Shown here: positions 43,932-53,010 of the stretch, one piece after another
Numbering within the stretch: position 1 is the first letter of the stretch
How the letters are laid out: each line of letters starts with the position of its first letter
NCBI GenBank assembly: GCA_963792705.1
Contig: CAWBXD010000009.1
Span: 1-64,000 of the forward strand
Reading direction: 5' to 3'
Source of the DNA: JBBQVS01 sp963792705
GTDB lineage: Bacteria > Chloroflexota > Ktedonobacteria > Ktedonobacterales > Ktedonobacteraceae
Length of the DNA stretch: 64,000 bases
The notes under the pieces: generated by a model
Database searches by the model: none
The model's input: the letters and a program-made list of their open reading frames with translations, nothing else
Told to the model about the DNA's origin: nothing
Position numbers and translations under genes: made by a program

Positions 43932-46007
43932 CTACGCCGGTACTTGCATCAAATGCGTAAGAACTTCTTGCTGCGTACTAAGCGCGGCTTGGCAGAGCTG
44001 GCGGTAAGCGTTTGACCCAATACGTTGCTCAAGGGCGATAAAGAAGCGTTCAAGCAGGATAACACTTGGGTCTGACAACTCTTTCCGCAATTGAAGGGCC
44101 GCTAGCAAGACAGCAACGCCCTCACGATGCTGTCCTTGTTGACAAAGGAGCAAGCCCAAATTAGTTAAGATAGCCCCTTTATCATCCTGTTCCTGCAGTT
44201 TATACGTTAGATGCAATGCTTGAATATAATAACTAAGGGCAGGAGCATAGTCTTTCGCGTCTTGATACAACGATCCCATATTGTTCAGTATGATACATTG
44301 CAGGTGTATCTCTTGTTGAAGTTCCTGGTCTGCCTGCCGCCGACTCAGCACCATAGCCTTCTCGAAATTGGTATGTGCTTGCTCTCGCTCACCTAACCTA
44401 CGATAGAACTCACCTTGATTTGCTAATGTGACGGCTTCTCCATGCGTATCTTGCGTCTCACGCTGAATCTTTAATGCTTGCTCAAAATATGCCTGGCTCT
44501 GCTGTATATCACCTATACGCCCATATAGCATAGCGAGGTAACTGGAAAGCACTCCCTGATCACGTAAGGGAAGTATTCCAAACGGAGGTAAGAGGGCAGT
44601 ATACAGTCCTATCAGAGTATTCCAGGCCCCCCAGCGTAGAAGGCTTTCATGCAGCCCTTCTTTGAAAAGAAGATCGTATGCCTGTTGCCATTGCCTTCCC
44701 AAACAAAGGTGTCGGAGAGCGGCTATCAACGGCTCAACGTCCTGTATGCCTGTGCGTCGCTCCTTTGAAGGAACCTGCTGTTGTGCAAGCGCGTAATAGT
44801 AACCGGCCGCGTGTACGTGTCCTTCCGCCAATGCTTCCTGTCGCGCGGCAGAATGCTCATAGGATGCATCATATTGAGCAGTTCTACCCTCGGTCGCGTA
44901 CTTGTCCGACGAGTGTTGCTCCGTCTCTTCCAGGTAGTGCTCTTGCATATAGTGACGGAGAATAGGATGAAGTAAAAAAAACGCGTCAAGCGTCTCGTCT
45001 TGCAATGATTGAACGAGAGATAGACGTATCAATGTTTGCAGTTCACGTCCAACATTCGTATAGAACTGGCCTGAATCAGGAGTGGGTGCGTTACCTCCTG
45101 TCATCGTTGCGGTAATGGCTTCTAAAGATACAGGTTCACTAAAAAGGCTCAAGACACGTAGTACACGGCGTTGAATAGGCGTAAGATAGCGGTAGAGCAG
45201 TGCAAATAGCGTAGGTGGTATTTCATCGCTCCATAGCCACTGATATTCGCGTGCCAGTAAAAGATAACCCGGTGCAATACCACTTATTTCCACAAGCGAG
45301 CTAAAGAGCACGAGCGCGAACACGTGACCAACACACTGTTGCCAGACGAGTGCCAATTCGTCAGGTGTTCCCCTGATGCCACGACGCTGCAGCAATGTCA
45401 CACCTTCGGAAACACTGATACGCGAGACAGTATAGGAGCGTATCCGAGTCTGTGCCATCGTTTCTTCATCAAAAGGGACAGTAGAACTTGTAAGGAGGAT
45501 GCGACTGGAACCAAGATCGGCCTGTAACAGGGCAAGAAAAAGCTGAAGGTCTCTCTGTGTCGGTGCTCCTTGACTCGTCTCTGGATAAATGAGCGACTCG
45601 AACTGGTCGAGCACAAGCAAGGCATTCTCCTGCTGACGTTGTAAGGCACGCAGTACCAGCGCAATCTGTTGTTCAAGTGTAAGCAAGAGGAGATCGGCCT
45701 GCTGTACCTCAATACCGGAAAGCATTGCAACAAGCAGATCAGATAGTGTGGTGTAACTGTTCACCTGTATCCACACGAGATGGTGTGGTGCAGGCATACC
45801 CGACTCTTTCGTGAGCAACAAACGGTGATAGATAAGCGTCGCTACTGTCGATTTGCCTACGCCTGAATTACCGACAAGTAGTACAGCACTTGTCTCGTCG
45901 TCGTTTAGCATACGTTGTACGATGTCGATGTCGTCAGCTCTTTGCATAATCACGTTGGAGTCCAGCAACGGCGGCGTTGTGTGTACCCCAAAAGCGAAGG
46001 ATTGCAT
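43932..46007 (-). CDS. NB-ARC/STAND ATPase with TPR repeats
   Basis: 691 residues. Walker A VGNSGVGKST (45-54), Walker B ALLVLDQFES, a sensor segment SRILLTSSTVPF, then a winged-helix-like region (TPIQRRVLRVLSLFSEPVSL). The C-terminal part, about 480-640, is TPR (GVLSSYLAMLYGRIGDIQQS; VTLANQGEFYRRLGEREQAH; GAILTNLGLLLCQQGQHREG). There is no N-terminal HTH and no effector domain, so it is either a signalling ATPase or a fragment of the regulator class abundant in Ktedonobacteria. It is divergent from the gene at 46313 with 305 bp between, which may link them. Confidence 0.85.
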   Translation of the reverse strand: MQSFAFGVHTTPPLLDSNVIMQRADDIDIVQRMLNDDETSAVLLVGNSGVGKSTVATLIYHRLLLTKESGMPAPHHLVWIQVNSYTTLSDLLVAMLSGIEVQQADLLLLTLEQQIALVLRALQRQQENALLVLDQFESLIYPETSQGAPTQRDLQLFLALLQADLGSSRILLTSSTVPFDEETMAQTRIRSYTVSRISVSEGVTLLQRRGIRGTPDELALVWQQCVGHVFALVLFSSLVEISGIAPGYLLLAREYQWLWSDEIPPTLFALLYRYLTPIQRRVLRVLSLFSEPVSLEAITATMTGGNAPTPDSGQFYTNVGRELQTLIRLSLVQSLQDETLDAFFLLHPILRHYMQEHYLEETEQHSSDKYATEGRTAQYDASYEHSAARQEALAEGHVHAAGYYYALAQQQVPSKERRTGIQDVEPLIAALRHLCLGRQWQQAYDLLFKEGLHESLLRWGAWNTLIGLYTALLPPFGILPLRDQGVLSSYLAMLYGRIGDIQQSQAYFEQALKIQRETQDTHGEAVTLANQGEFYRRLGEREQAHTNFEKAMVLSRRQADQELQQEIHLQCIILNNMGSLYQDAKDYAPALSYYIQALHLTYKLQEQDDKGAILTNLGLLLCQQGQHREGVAVLLAALQLRKELSDPSVILLERFFIALEQRIGSNAYRQLCQAALSTQQEVLTHLMQVPA

Positions 46008-46169
46008 GGATGCGCTCTTTCTCTATTTCCTGCTTGCTCGTATGTAGCAACAAGTATAACATGTTACAGATTAAAGTGTTGGGGTAAGATAGCCATAATG
46101 GGCTAATAATGAACACGATATTATACTCTAAACAGAGGGTTTAGAGGAGTTGTTCTTTTCTCACAGTAC

Positions 46170-46198
46170 TTGACAGAGTAGAAATTTTGTTCTATACT
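46170..46198 (+). promoter_or_regulatory. Sigma70-like promoter upstream of the 134-residue protein
   Basis: TTGACA (46170-46175), 17-base spacer, TATACT (46193-46198), pointing to the gene at 46313. A second TTGACA follows about 50 bases downstream. The region 46008-46312 shows no other feature. Confidence 0.5.
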
Positions 46199-46312
46199 CT
46201 CTTCATATCATAGAACTTGCCCATATTGACAGGACTTTTCTACTATTGTGCATTTAAAAATAGTCTTCTTTCGTTATAGTAAAGTAGCGTATTAAGAAAG
46301 TTGGAGTGACAC

Positions 46313-46717
46313 ATGCACGAAGGAATGCCGACCCCCTGGGGTGACGCACTCATGGTCCATTTGCTCGCTGAAGATATCTACTGGGTGCAAACAGAGGAAC
46401 ATGGGGGTCTGTTGCTAGAACAGGCTCAGGCAGAGGCACTGCTTAGCCCAAAAGCAAGAACATTAGGCACTTGGTGGAACGAATTTCTTACCTTTGAACA
46501 GGATGATGCTCTGCTCGTTGTTTTTTATGAGCATCCCGAATTGTACCCCTGGGCTGAAGAGGACCTTATTCAACCGCTTGCCGAAACATATCTTCGTGCC
46601 GCTCATCCAGATTATTTCAATATATCACTAACACCTATGGATCAAAATGAGACGCATGACATTCCGCTTAAAACGTCTACTTTTGCGGAACAGGACAAGG
46701 AAGCAACTCCCATCTGA
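46313..46717 (+). CDS. Small acidic protein of unknown function
   Basis: 134 residues. PTPWGDALMVHLLAEDIYWV followed by TEEHGGLLLEQ resembles the T/PWG...T-x-x-HGG pattern of the DUF7007-type domain, but this is a weak resemblance. The rest is acidic with a disordered tail. It has a clear promoter (46170-46198) and ends in a 41-bp convergent overlap with the nuclease gene. Position between an STAND ATPase and a PD-(D/E)XK nuclease hints at a defence-like neighbourhood, without proof. Confidence 0.55.
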   Translation: MHEGMPTPWGDALMVHLLAEDIYWVQTEEHGGLLLEQAQAEALLSPKARTLGTWWNEFLTFEQDDALLVVFYEHPELYPWAEEDLIQPLAETYLRAAHPDYFNISLTPMDQNETHDIPLKTSTFAEQDKEATPI

Positions 46718-48053
46718 TTGTTTCTTTGAAACGTTCAAAAGCAGCTTTGGCTAATAGATAACACTCTTTCGCAGGGAGGAGTGTTTCCCCTACCTGAACT
46801 TGAATTGCGTGTTCCGGCATCTCGGTAAGCGGTGCCGCACGTTGACATGTATGATCTGGCGACTGGAAGGCGTAACCGCTTTTCATTGCCCAATCGAGAT
46901 AAAAAATACACTCGATCAATGCCTGTAACGACTCTTGATGATTCCTTGGAAATAACTGGTACTGATTGCCATCATAAAAATTGTAAATAATCAATTCAAG
47001 TGGTTGACTGAGATGCATAGGAATCTCTTGCAGCATTCCCCTTTGGCCTCTCACAAATTCTTCTGTATCCCACAGCGTCTGGAACGCAAGCCAGTAGATC
47101 ATCAGTTGCATCGCGTGTGCTTCCGTTGGCAGTACTGTATCCTGCGCGAGCGCACTTACGCCATCTACCGACTTTTCCTCGTCTTTATTCTTCCAACCTA
47201 AACTTTTTTTGAACTCAATAATTGCAGGTATACCTTTGGATGAAGAATTGCCTTGTACTTGCCGCAACCGTATCTGGTCGAACTCCCCAATCAGTCCAAC
47301 ATAACCCCCACGTCCTGAATGATCGGCAAAGGTATTGCGAGTCGAGGAAAGCTTAAGCTGGAAGCGTTCAGCAACACCAAATACATAGGCACCTGTTCTT
47401 ACAAGTTCGCGCTGATAACGCAACATCGGCTCGATAAGCGAGTTAGAGAGCATGCGTGCATCATAGTGTAGTTCACGCAGAGTCAGTGCAAGTGTAATCT
47501 TCCCTTCTTGCTCCAGGACGCTATGAAGCTCGCGGCGAATAAAACGGGTAAGCAGTTCTGGCTCAGCAAGTAATAGTTCTTGTTTTTCCTTTGAAAGCGA
47601 CCCGTTTGAGGCATGCAAAAGGTTTACAAGAGTGTGTAAAAGGGTTCCGATAGTACGTGCGTCTGGAAGACCTGGGCCAAAGAGGGATGTTTGTTGCATC
47701 AGAGGGTACTGAGTAGGTTCTTTCGGTGCTCGCTTGCGCTTACGCATAATAGCACACCACGGGCATTCCAAATAGGAGGCGAGAGCTGAATAGCTCACTG
47801 ACCTCAATGTGAAAGGATTTCGCACCCGTTGTATTTTGAAAAGCTGTTCGTAGTTCAAGTGCAAGGATTGCGAAAGTTTTTGTGCGGCTGCTTGTTCGCT
47901 ATGCAAAACACGAAAGCTACTGATTGGATGGCCTCCATCCTGGCAGGAGAGCGATACGCGTTGGAAGAGGATTGATATACGTCGGGTATGAGAAAATACC
48001 GTCGTTATACCACATATGAGCCTCACATCTCTTCTTAAGGCATTCGCTATCAA
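46677..48053 (-). CDS. PD-(D/E)XK nuclease family protein (RecB/Cas4-like)
   Basis: 458 residues. About residue 90 onward: SVSYSALASYLECPWCAIMR, the Cys-Pro opening seen in RecB-type and Cas4-like nucleases; TIGTLLHTLVNLLHAS; then the active site LIGEFDQIRL (Asp) and IIEFKKSLG (Glu and Lys), and MQLMIYWLAFQTL, the QxxxY motif. A partner helicase is not in the window. The TTG start at 48053 has no good ribosome-binding site and the first 30-60 residues may not be translated. Its 3' end overlaps the preceding gene by 41 bp in convergent orientation. Confidence 0.75.
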   Translation of the reverse strand: MIANALRRDVRLICGITTVFSHTRRISILFQRVSLSCQDGGHPISSFRVLHSEQAAAQKLSQSLHLNYEQLFKIQRVRNPFTLRSVSYSALASYLECPWCAIMRKRKRAPKEPTQYPLMQQTSLFGPGLPDARTIGTLLHTLVNLLHASNGSLSKEKQELLLAEPELLTRFIRRELHSVLEQEGKITLALTLRELHYDARMLSNSLIEPMLRYQRELVRTGAYVFGVAERFQLKLSSTRNTFADHSGRGGYVGLIGEFDQIRLRQVQGNSSSKGIPAIIEFKKSLGWKNKDEEKSVDGVSALAQDTVLPTEAHAMQLMIYWLAFQTLWDTEEFVRGQRGMLQEIPMHLSQPLELIIYNFYDGNQYQLFPRNHQESLQALIECIFYLDWAMKSGYAFQSPDHTCQRAAPLTEMPEHAIQVQVGETLLPAKECYLLAKAAFERFKETIRWELLPCPVPQK

Positions 48054-48353
48054 CGAAACGTCTTTACATATACAATGTTAGCATATTCCGACGTACCATA
48101 GCAATTAGTAGAACGGTTACTAAACTTTCTACGCTGTGAGACTACGTATTTATTTCCCCTTACAAAACTGTACATCAAATTCTACAGTATGTCAAGTCTA
48201 TCCGCTAACTTGTCGATAACTAATCCAATTAGATAAGGAGTAGTATGGACTATTGTTGAAAAGCATCACCCTCACAAGAAGATAGTTGTCTCCTTGAACC
48301 TTGCTTGATATGTTAGGATAGAGAAAAATGATGTAAACGGAGGAATATTGCAT
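48054..48353. other. Divergent intergenic region before fmt
   Basis: 300 bp without an open frame. AT-rich with no strong promoter match; GGAGG at 48339-48343 is the fmt ribosome-binding site. Confidence 0.4.
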
Positions 48354-49337
48354 ATGCTACGTGTTGTGTATATGGGAACACCGTATTTCGCGGTGCCAGC
48401 ATTGGAGGCTCTCATAGAGGGAGCTACTCCTGGTAAGGTGTTGCCAGAGGGGTATGAGATTGTGACGGTTGTAACGCGACCAGATAAGCCTGCGGGTCGT
48501 GGTCGTGAGATTGTGTTTGCACCAGTGAAACAAACAGCTCTTGCACATGATATTCCAGTGTGGCAACCAGGGTCGTTCAAGAAGACGGAAAATAGTGCTG
48601 CACTCGCGGCATACCAAGCTGACCTCTATATTGTGGCTGCTTTTGGACAAATTTTGCCACAGAGCGTTCTCGATCAGCCACGCTTTGGCACACTTAACAT
48701 CCATGCCTCCCTTCTGCCAAAGTATCGAGGTGCCGACCCGATTGCAGAAGCTATTTTGCAAGGAGAAAACGAGTCAGGTGTCACAATCATGTTACTTGAC
48801 GCTGGCATTGATACTGGCCCTACGCTTCTCAGTCGCTCCATCACATTAGCTGAAGATGAAACGACAGGTAGTCTCACGACAAAACTTGCTACATTAGGAG
48901 CGCAAGCGTTGCTTGAGGTATTGCCACAATGGATTACAAGCAGTATTACGCCTAAACCGCAAGATGCACTCCATGCCACACATACACGTATGCTACAAAA
49001 GGAAGATGGCCTGTTACGTTGGGAGAAACCTGCTGCGGTACTTGCGCGCCAGGTACGTGCGTATACGCCCTGGCCTGGTAGCTATACTCATTGGCGTGGC
49101 AAACTGCTTAAGCTTCTTGAAGCACACCCACTTATGGTCGAGATCGACACTTTAGAGCAACAGGTGCAACCAGGATTAGTCAGTACACGTGAGGAGGCGG
49201 GACATCAAGTGATGGCAGTCGTCACAGGAGCAGGTTTCCTGATTGTGACACGGGTGCAATTAGAAGGGAAAAAAGCGATGAGCGCGGAGGAATTTCTGCG
49301 TGGTTATGGGCAAATCGCAGGGGAAATATTAGTATAG
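48354..49337 (+). CDS. fmt: Methionyl-tRNA formyltransferase
   Basis: 327 residues from the ATG at 48354, ten bases after GGAGG; a TTG two codons upstream is too close to it. Rossmann-like start RVVYMGTPYFAVPALEAL, the formyl-THF site NIHASLLPKYRGADPI, then the DAGIDTGP and KEDGLLRWEKPA segments and a C-terminal OB-like domain (PGLVSTREEAGHQVMAVVTG). It formylates initiator Met-tRNA using 10-formyl-THF. Usually next to def or priA; here it stands alone, and its stop codon lies inside a long hairpin. Confidence 0.95.
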   Translation: MLRVVYMGTPYFAVPALEALIEGATPGKVLPEGYEIVTVVTRPDKPAGRGREIVFAPVKQTALAHDIPVWQPGSFKKTENSAALAAYQADLYIVAAFGQILPQSVLDQPRFGTLNIHASLLPKYRGADPIAEAILQGENESGVTIMLLDAGIDTGPTLLSRSITLAEDETTGSLTTKLATLGAQALLEVLPQWITSSITPKPQDALHATHTRMLQKEDGLLRWEKPAAVLARQVRAYTPWPGSYTHWRGKLLKLLEAHPLMVEIDTLEQQVQPGLVSTREEAGHQVMAVVTGAGFLIVTRVQLEGKKAMSAEEFLRGYGQIAGEILV

Positions 49338-49407
49338 TGAATACAGACACAAAACACGAGATCGATGCTTGATATCGACCTCGTGTTTTGTGTCTGTATT
49401 CACTATA
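49333..49407. terminator. 28-bp perfect hairpin at the end of fmt
   Basis: Arms 49333-49360 and 49380-49407 are perfect over 28 bp, continuing with five more pairs after one mismatch. It contains the fmt stop (49335-49337) and ends five bases before the stop of the convergent small membrane protein. Confidence 0.85.
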
Positions 49408-49411
49408 GAAT

Positions 49412-49627
49412 TTAGTAACGTGGTGCTGCTGCGCGTGGGCGGTTGATAACAGCCGCTAGAGCAGCAACAACGGCAACGGCAGCGAATGCGGCAGCGTGCT
49501 TGTAATGGGCCTGCATGGGGTTGCTGGCAAGAACGTGATAGACGCCAGGAATGATATAATAGATGGCGACAAGAAGAGCAACAACGGCAACGGCGATGCC
49601 TGCATAAAAAATTGTTGTTTTATTCAT
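49412..49627 (-). CDS. Small two-helix membrane protein
   Basis: 71 residues from the ATG at 49627 (AAAGGT upstream). Two membrane segments: FYAGIAVAVVALLVAIYYII and AAAFAAVAVVAALAAVI, with a short His-containing loop and a basic RPRAAAPRY tail. Similar in plan to the GTG-started protein at 49958; together they look like members of one small lineage-specific family. Function unknown. Confidence 0.6.
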   Translation of the reverse strand: MNKTTIFYAGIAVAVVALLVAIYYIIPGVYHVLASNPMQAHYKHAAAFAAVAVVAALAAVINRPRAAAPRY

Positions 49628-49957
49628 GAGTAACGGACCTTTCTTAGTCATGTATGTGAGTTGAAACGAACGGAATATTGAATGTTTGCTACGCTATACA
49701 TAACGACACACATGTTATATACGAGAGAACGCGGATAGAGGAAGTATGACAGGAAACGGAAGGTCGTCACTACTGTACATAACCCTGATGGCACTGCCAC
49801 TCAAACGGTTCTCAGCTTCTATCAATAATGAACGATACACGAGTCGGAGATGTAACACAATAAGAAATATTCACTGAATTGTGTTTTTGTGTGGTATTGG
49901 AGAGTAGTGGTGCAAGAAATAGCGTTCCTACACTCCAATACCATCTACAAAGGACTT
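49628..49957. other. Spacer between the two small membrane proteins
   Basis: 330 bp, AT-rich. The only feature is the hairpin at 49892-49943, which serves the gene at 49958. Confidence 0.4.
49892..49943 (-). terminator. Hairpin terminator after the 61-residue membrane protein
   Basis: 11-bp arms TGGTATTGGAG (49892-49902) and CTCCAATACCA (49933-49943), extended by GTAG/CTAC after one mismatch. On the minus strand it lies 14 bp behind the stop at 49958, and a run rich in A/T follows. Confidence 0.6.
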
Positions 49958-50143
49958 CTACCGAGCGGCAGAAGGCTTCATAACGAACATGCCAGCAACG
50001 CCTGCGGCAAGAGCAATAACACCAATTGCGATAACCGCATACGCTTTACCATGAAAGTGCATGCCTGCGAACATATAGATACCGGCGATCAGAGCAATGA
50101 CACCGATGGCGATAACTGCATAATAAACTGCTGGATTCTTCAC
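49958..50143 (-). CDS. 61-residue two-helix membrane protein with internal repeat
   Basis: Starts at a GTG (50143) behind AGAGGT. Two hydrophobic helices are near copies of each other, YAVIAIGVIALIAGIYMF and YAVIAIGVIALAAGVAGMF, separated by AGMHFHGKA. The tail is basic. The internal repeat suggests duplication of a single-helix unit. Function unknown; its neighbour at 49412 is similar in size and plan. Confidence 0.6.
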   Translation of the reverse strand: MKNPAVYYAVIAIGVIALIAGIYMFAGMHFHGKAYAVIAIGVIALAAGVAGMFVMKPSAAR

Positions 50144-50285
50144 GATGAACTACCTCTTCTTTATTTAAGAATAAATATTTGAAGGATACCTTGACTCTTT
50201 CAAAGCTCCTATACCATAGTAAACGAGTGATGTGCTTTATGCAAAGTATTTGAGGACAACATAGCACTTTTGGATGTTTTTCTGT

Positions 50286-51245
50286 TTATGCTCTAGCCTG
50301 AAAAACTGTAAAAAACAGGATTAGCGCAATAGCACCTGCCGCCCAACAGTAGTAAGCGAAGGGATCAAGCCGCCCTTTCTCAAAATATTTCATGAGAAAT
50401 TTGGTACTGAGGTATGCAGCAATACCAGATACAATCATCCCGATCAAGATAAATAGCAGTTGTAAAGGTGGCTGGGTAAGAAGCGCGGGTACTTCGATCA
50501 GCGCAGCAGCAAGAATAATAGGTGTACCTAGCAAGAACGAATACCGTGCAGCATCCTCGTGTGTTAGACGTACTCCAAGGCCAGCAACAATCGTCATGCC
50601 TGAGCGAGAAAAGCCAGGGATGAGGGCTACTGATTGCGCTAGACCAACAATTACCGCTTCTTTCCAGGAAAGAGAGGACAAAGGTCGAAAACGTGCCTCA
50701 CGCTCCTTCACATTCATAGTCGCTAACTGAGCTTCGCTCCGTCTTCGTAGCAACTCTCCTGCGAAAAGAACAGAGCCGTTAACAAGCAAAAATGTTGCCG
50801 CGATAACGGGAGACGCAAAGAGTTTTTCTAATGGACTCTGTAAAAACACACCAAGAAGTCCGGCTGGAATACAGCCAATGATGATGAGCCAACTCACCCA
50901 ACTCTCGGTACCAGGTTTTACCTCGCCATCTTTTACACTTGTGATAATGGTTTGACCCACCTGCAACCAGTCGCGCCAGAAATAGATGATCAGAGCGATA
51001 CTTGTGCCAAGGTGTAGGGCTACGATAAGAGGCAAAAAACAACTATCTTGCCCCCCATTACCACACCCTGTACCGCCTTGAATATCGCCCCAGCCAAACA
51101 ACCCAGGTAGGATTACGGTATGACCTAAACTACTAATTGGAAAAAGTTCTGTCACTCCTTGTAGTAAAGCCAAGAACAGAATTTGTATGATGTTCGGATG
51201 TGTTGGTGCCGTACTTGCAATAGTTACTAACATTGCTATGGTCAT
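50286..51245 (-). CDS. uppP: Undecaprenyl-diphosphate phosphatase
   Basis: 319 residues with eight or so membrane segments. The two BacA/UppP signatures are present: LQGVTELFPISSLGH (normally ...EFLPVSSTGH) and LIPGFSRSGMT with the catalytic Ser/Arg. A Cys-rich external loop (about 60-75, GGTGCGNGGQDSC) is an insertion relative to the usual protein, which is about 270 residues. It recycles the lipid carrier for peptidoglycan. Downstream of mltG by 15 bp, in the same operon. Confidence 0.92.
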   Translation of the reverse strand: MTIAMLVTIASTAPTHPNIIQILFLALLQGVTELFPISSLGHTVILPGLFGWGDIQGGTGCGNGGQDSCFLPLIVALHLGTSIALIIYFWRDWLQVGQTIITSVKDGEVKPGTESWVSWLIIIGCIPAGLLGVFLQSPLEKLFASPVIAATFLLVNGSVLFAGELLRRRSEAQLATMNVKEREARFRPLSSLSWKEAVIVGLAQSVALIPGFSRSGMTIVAGLGVRLTHEDAARYSFLLGTPIILAAALIEVPALLTQPPLQLLFILIGMIVSGIAAYLSTKFLMKYFEKGRLDPFAYYCWAAGAIALILFFTVFQARA

Positions 51246-51260
51246 GTATAGAATACTCTC

Positions 51261-52358
51261 TTACTGTAGATATTTTTGTACATCCTGCTGGAATTCAGCA
51301 TTTGTCTGTGCGAACACAGCATGCCCGTCTTTCTTTGTTAGAAAAAAGTAATAATTGGTATTCGGTGGTGCCGCCGCTGCTTGAAGGCTTGCAAGACCAG
51401 GACTACAAATAGGTGTGGGAGGAAACCCTTTGACAATGTATGTATTCCATTGACTATTGGCAGCAATTTTTCCACCGGAGTCGGCAAGCGGTTGCCAGTA
51501 TTTCGTAGGTGGTGTCAGCGTATCACGCCCATACTGCACCGTTGGATCAGCCTGTAACAAACCAACTGTTTCATCGTTTGGTTTATACACACGATTCCAA
51601 TAAACACTTGCAATACCACCACGCTCAGTAACATCGTTTTGCGGTCCCGCTTCACGTTCAACAATCGAGGCGAGTGTCAGCATCTTGTAAAGGGAAAGGT
51701 TATGCTGCTGTGCTGAGGTATCAAGATGGTACGTTTTGATGTTGTTGGTCATAGTTTGTAACATCAAGCCTATCACATCATCCGCAGTTGCACTAACAGG
51801 TACTTCATAGCTGTCTGGAAAAAGCAGACCCTCCATGCTCTCCCCTGGCGGCACGTTGCGTAGAATGGGATATTTAGCAGCATCGGGAAAGGTGTTAATA
51901 TGCTTTGTATAGTTTAAAAAGTCGCTGGTCTTGAACTTTACCAGTCCAGCCGCACCAAATTGGCGTGCAAGTTGTTCCAATCGCCACCCTTCAAGAATGA
52001 CTACACGAATAGCATCAGGCTGAGCATTGAGTAACTGGTCGATGATATCGCTGATTGTCATACTGGTATTCAGCTTTTTATAAATACCGGCCTCTAAGTG
52101 CGTATCCAGACCCTTGACACGCGCCCAAATGCGGAATGCAAGAGCATTACGAATTAACCCTTTCGACTGCAAATCTGACGCAATCTGCCCTGTTGTCTCA
52201 CCATTGGAAATTTCAAAAGAGACCGATTTGCCTGTGCCAGCAGCACTTACGGGCTGAAAAATATCGGTTGTGGTGTTCCAGGCATAATATGTTAAGCCAA
52301 AGATAGCTGCGCCAACCAAAAGTACGGCTATAATAGCGAAACGTGGTCCTCTTTTCAT
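51261..52358 (-). CDS. mltG: Endolytic transglycosylase MltG
   Basis: 365 residues: N-terminal membrane helix (FAIIAVLLVGAAIFGLTYYA), a LysM-like stretch (VSFEISNGETTGQIASDLQS), then the YceG domain with LTLASIVEREAG containing the catalytic glutamate and a C-terminal NTYIVKGFPPTPICSPG. It cuts nascent glycan strands and so sets their length. Its start overlaps the ruvX stop by 4 bp (ATGA), a common arrangement of these two genes. Confidence 0.95.
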   Translation of the reverse strand: MKRGPRFAIIAVLLVGAAIFGLTYYAWNTTTDIFQPVSAAGTGKSVSFEISNGETTGQIASDLQSKGLIRNALAFRIWARVKGLDTHLEAGIYKKLNTSMTISDIIDQLLNAQPDAIRVVILEGWRLEQLARQFGAAGLVKFKTSDFLNYTKHINTFPDAAKYPILRNVPPGESMEGLLFPDSYEVPVSATADDVIGLMLQTMTNNIKTYHLDTSAQQHNLSLYKMLTLASIVEREAGPQNDVTERGGIASVYWNRVYKPNDETVGLLQADPTVQYGRDTLTPPTKYWQPLADSGGKIAANSQWNTYIVKGFPPTPICSPGLASLQAAAAPPNTNYYFFLTKKDGHAVFAQTNAEFQQDVQKYLQ

Positions 52359-52858
52359 AATGTTCCCTCTGTTTTCCTGCCCAGGTTGTCCAGATAATCC
52401 TGGAGGATGACGGCTGCGGCGTAGGCATCAATCTCCTGGCCTCGCTGTCGTCGCTTCGTCTGGGTACGTCGTCGTACTGTTCGTCGTTGCCGTCCGTCAC
52501 CCTCCCACTCGTCCTCGCCGGGGTGATCTCGTTGTGCAAGGAGACGCCGTGCCTCAACCGTGGAGAGACGTTCGTCCCAAAAGGTAAGCGGAATAGCAAT
52601 ATGCGGCTTCAGTCTTTCCACGAACGCCTGCACCCACTGCCCTTGTCCATGAATTTGTCCATCCATGCTGATCGGCAGTCCTACCACAAGCCCTTCTGCC
52701 TCGGTCTCCTCGATAAGACGTTGGATCGATGTCCACGTCTGTCCTTCATCACGCGTGACATGCAATGTCGTATACGGTGAAGCAAGTAATCCTCTCGCAT
52801 CACAAACCGCAACCCCAATTCTTGCCTCGCCAACGTCAAGTGCCATCAATCGCGTCAT
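52355..52858 (-). CDS. ruvX: Putative pre-16S rRNA nuclease / Holliday junction resolvase YqgF
   Basis: 167 residues. RNase H-like fold: ALDVGEARIGVAVCD (first catalytic Asp), LVVGLPISMDG, FWDERLST and EIDAYAAAVILQDYLD (last catalytic Asp). Between DERLST and the last motif there is a basic insertion of about 25 residues (RRTVRRRTQTKRRQRG), making the protein longer than the usual 135-150. Overlaps mltG by 4 bp. Acts on the 5' end of 16S rRNA precursor in other bacteria. Confidence 0.92.
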   Translation of the reverse strand: MTRLMALDVGEARIGVAVCDARGLLASPYTTLHVTRDEGQTWTSIQRLIEETEAEGLVVGLPISMDGQIHGQGQWVQAFVERLKPHIAIPLTFWDERLSTVEARRLLAQRDHPGEDEWEGDGRQRRTVRRRTQTKRRQRGQEIDAYAAAVILQDYLDNLGRKTEGTL

Positions 52859-52956
52859 GTTTTTTGCTCAGTTCCCTTACTCTGTGCTACTCTCTCTTAT
52901 ACGTAGAACGTACTACGTTGTTATTTTCTAACCAAATAGGCTATATTGGGTAGCGA

Positions 52957-52999
52957 TAATGGATAGGATGCCAAACAATATTTGACATCCTATCCATTA
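52957..52999. terminator. Hairpin behind the baseplate-J protein gene
   Basis: Arms from 52957 (TAATGGATAGGATG) and ending at 52999 (CATCCTATCCATTA) pair over 14 bp, and after one mismatch over four more. It is 11 bp downstream of the stop at 53011 and separates that gene from ruvX on the same strand. Confidence 0.75.
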
Positions 53000-53010
53000 A
53001 GGAACGCTCA

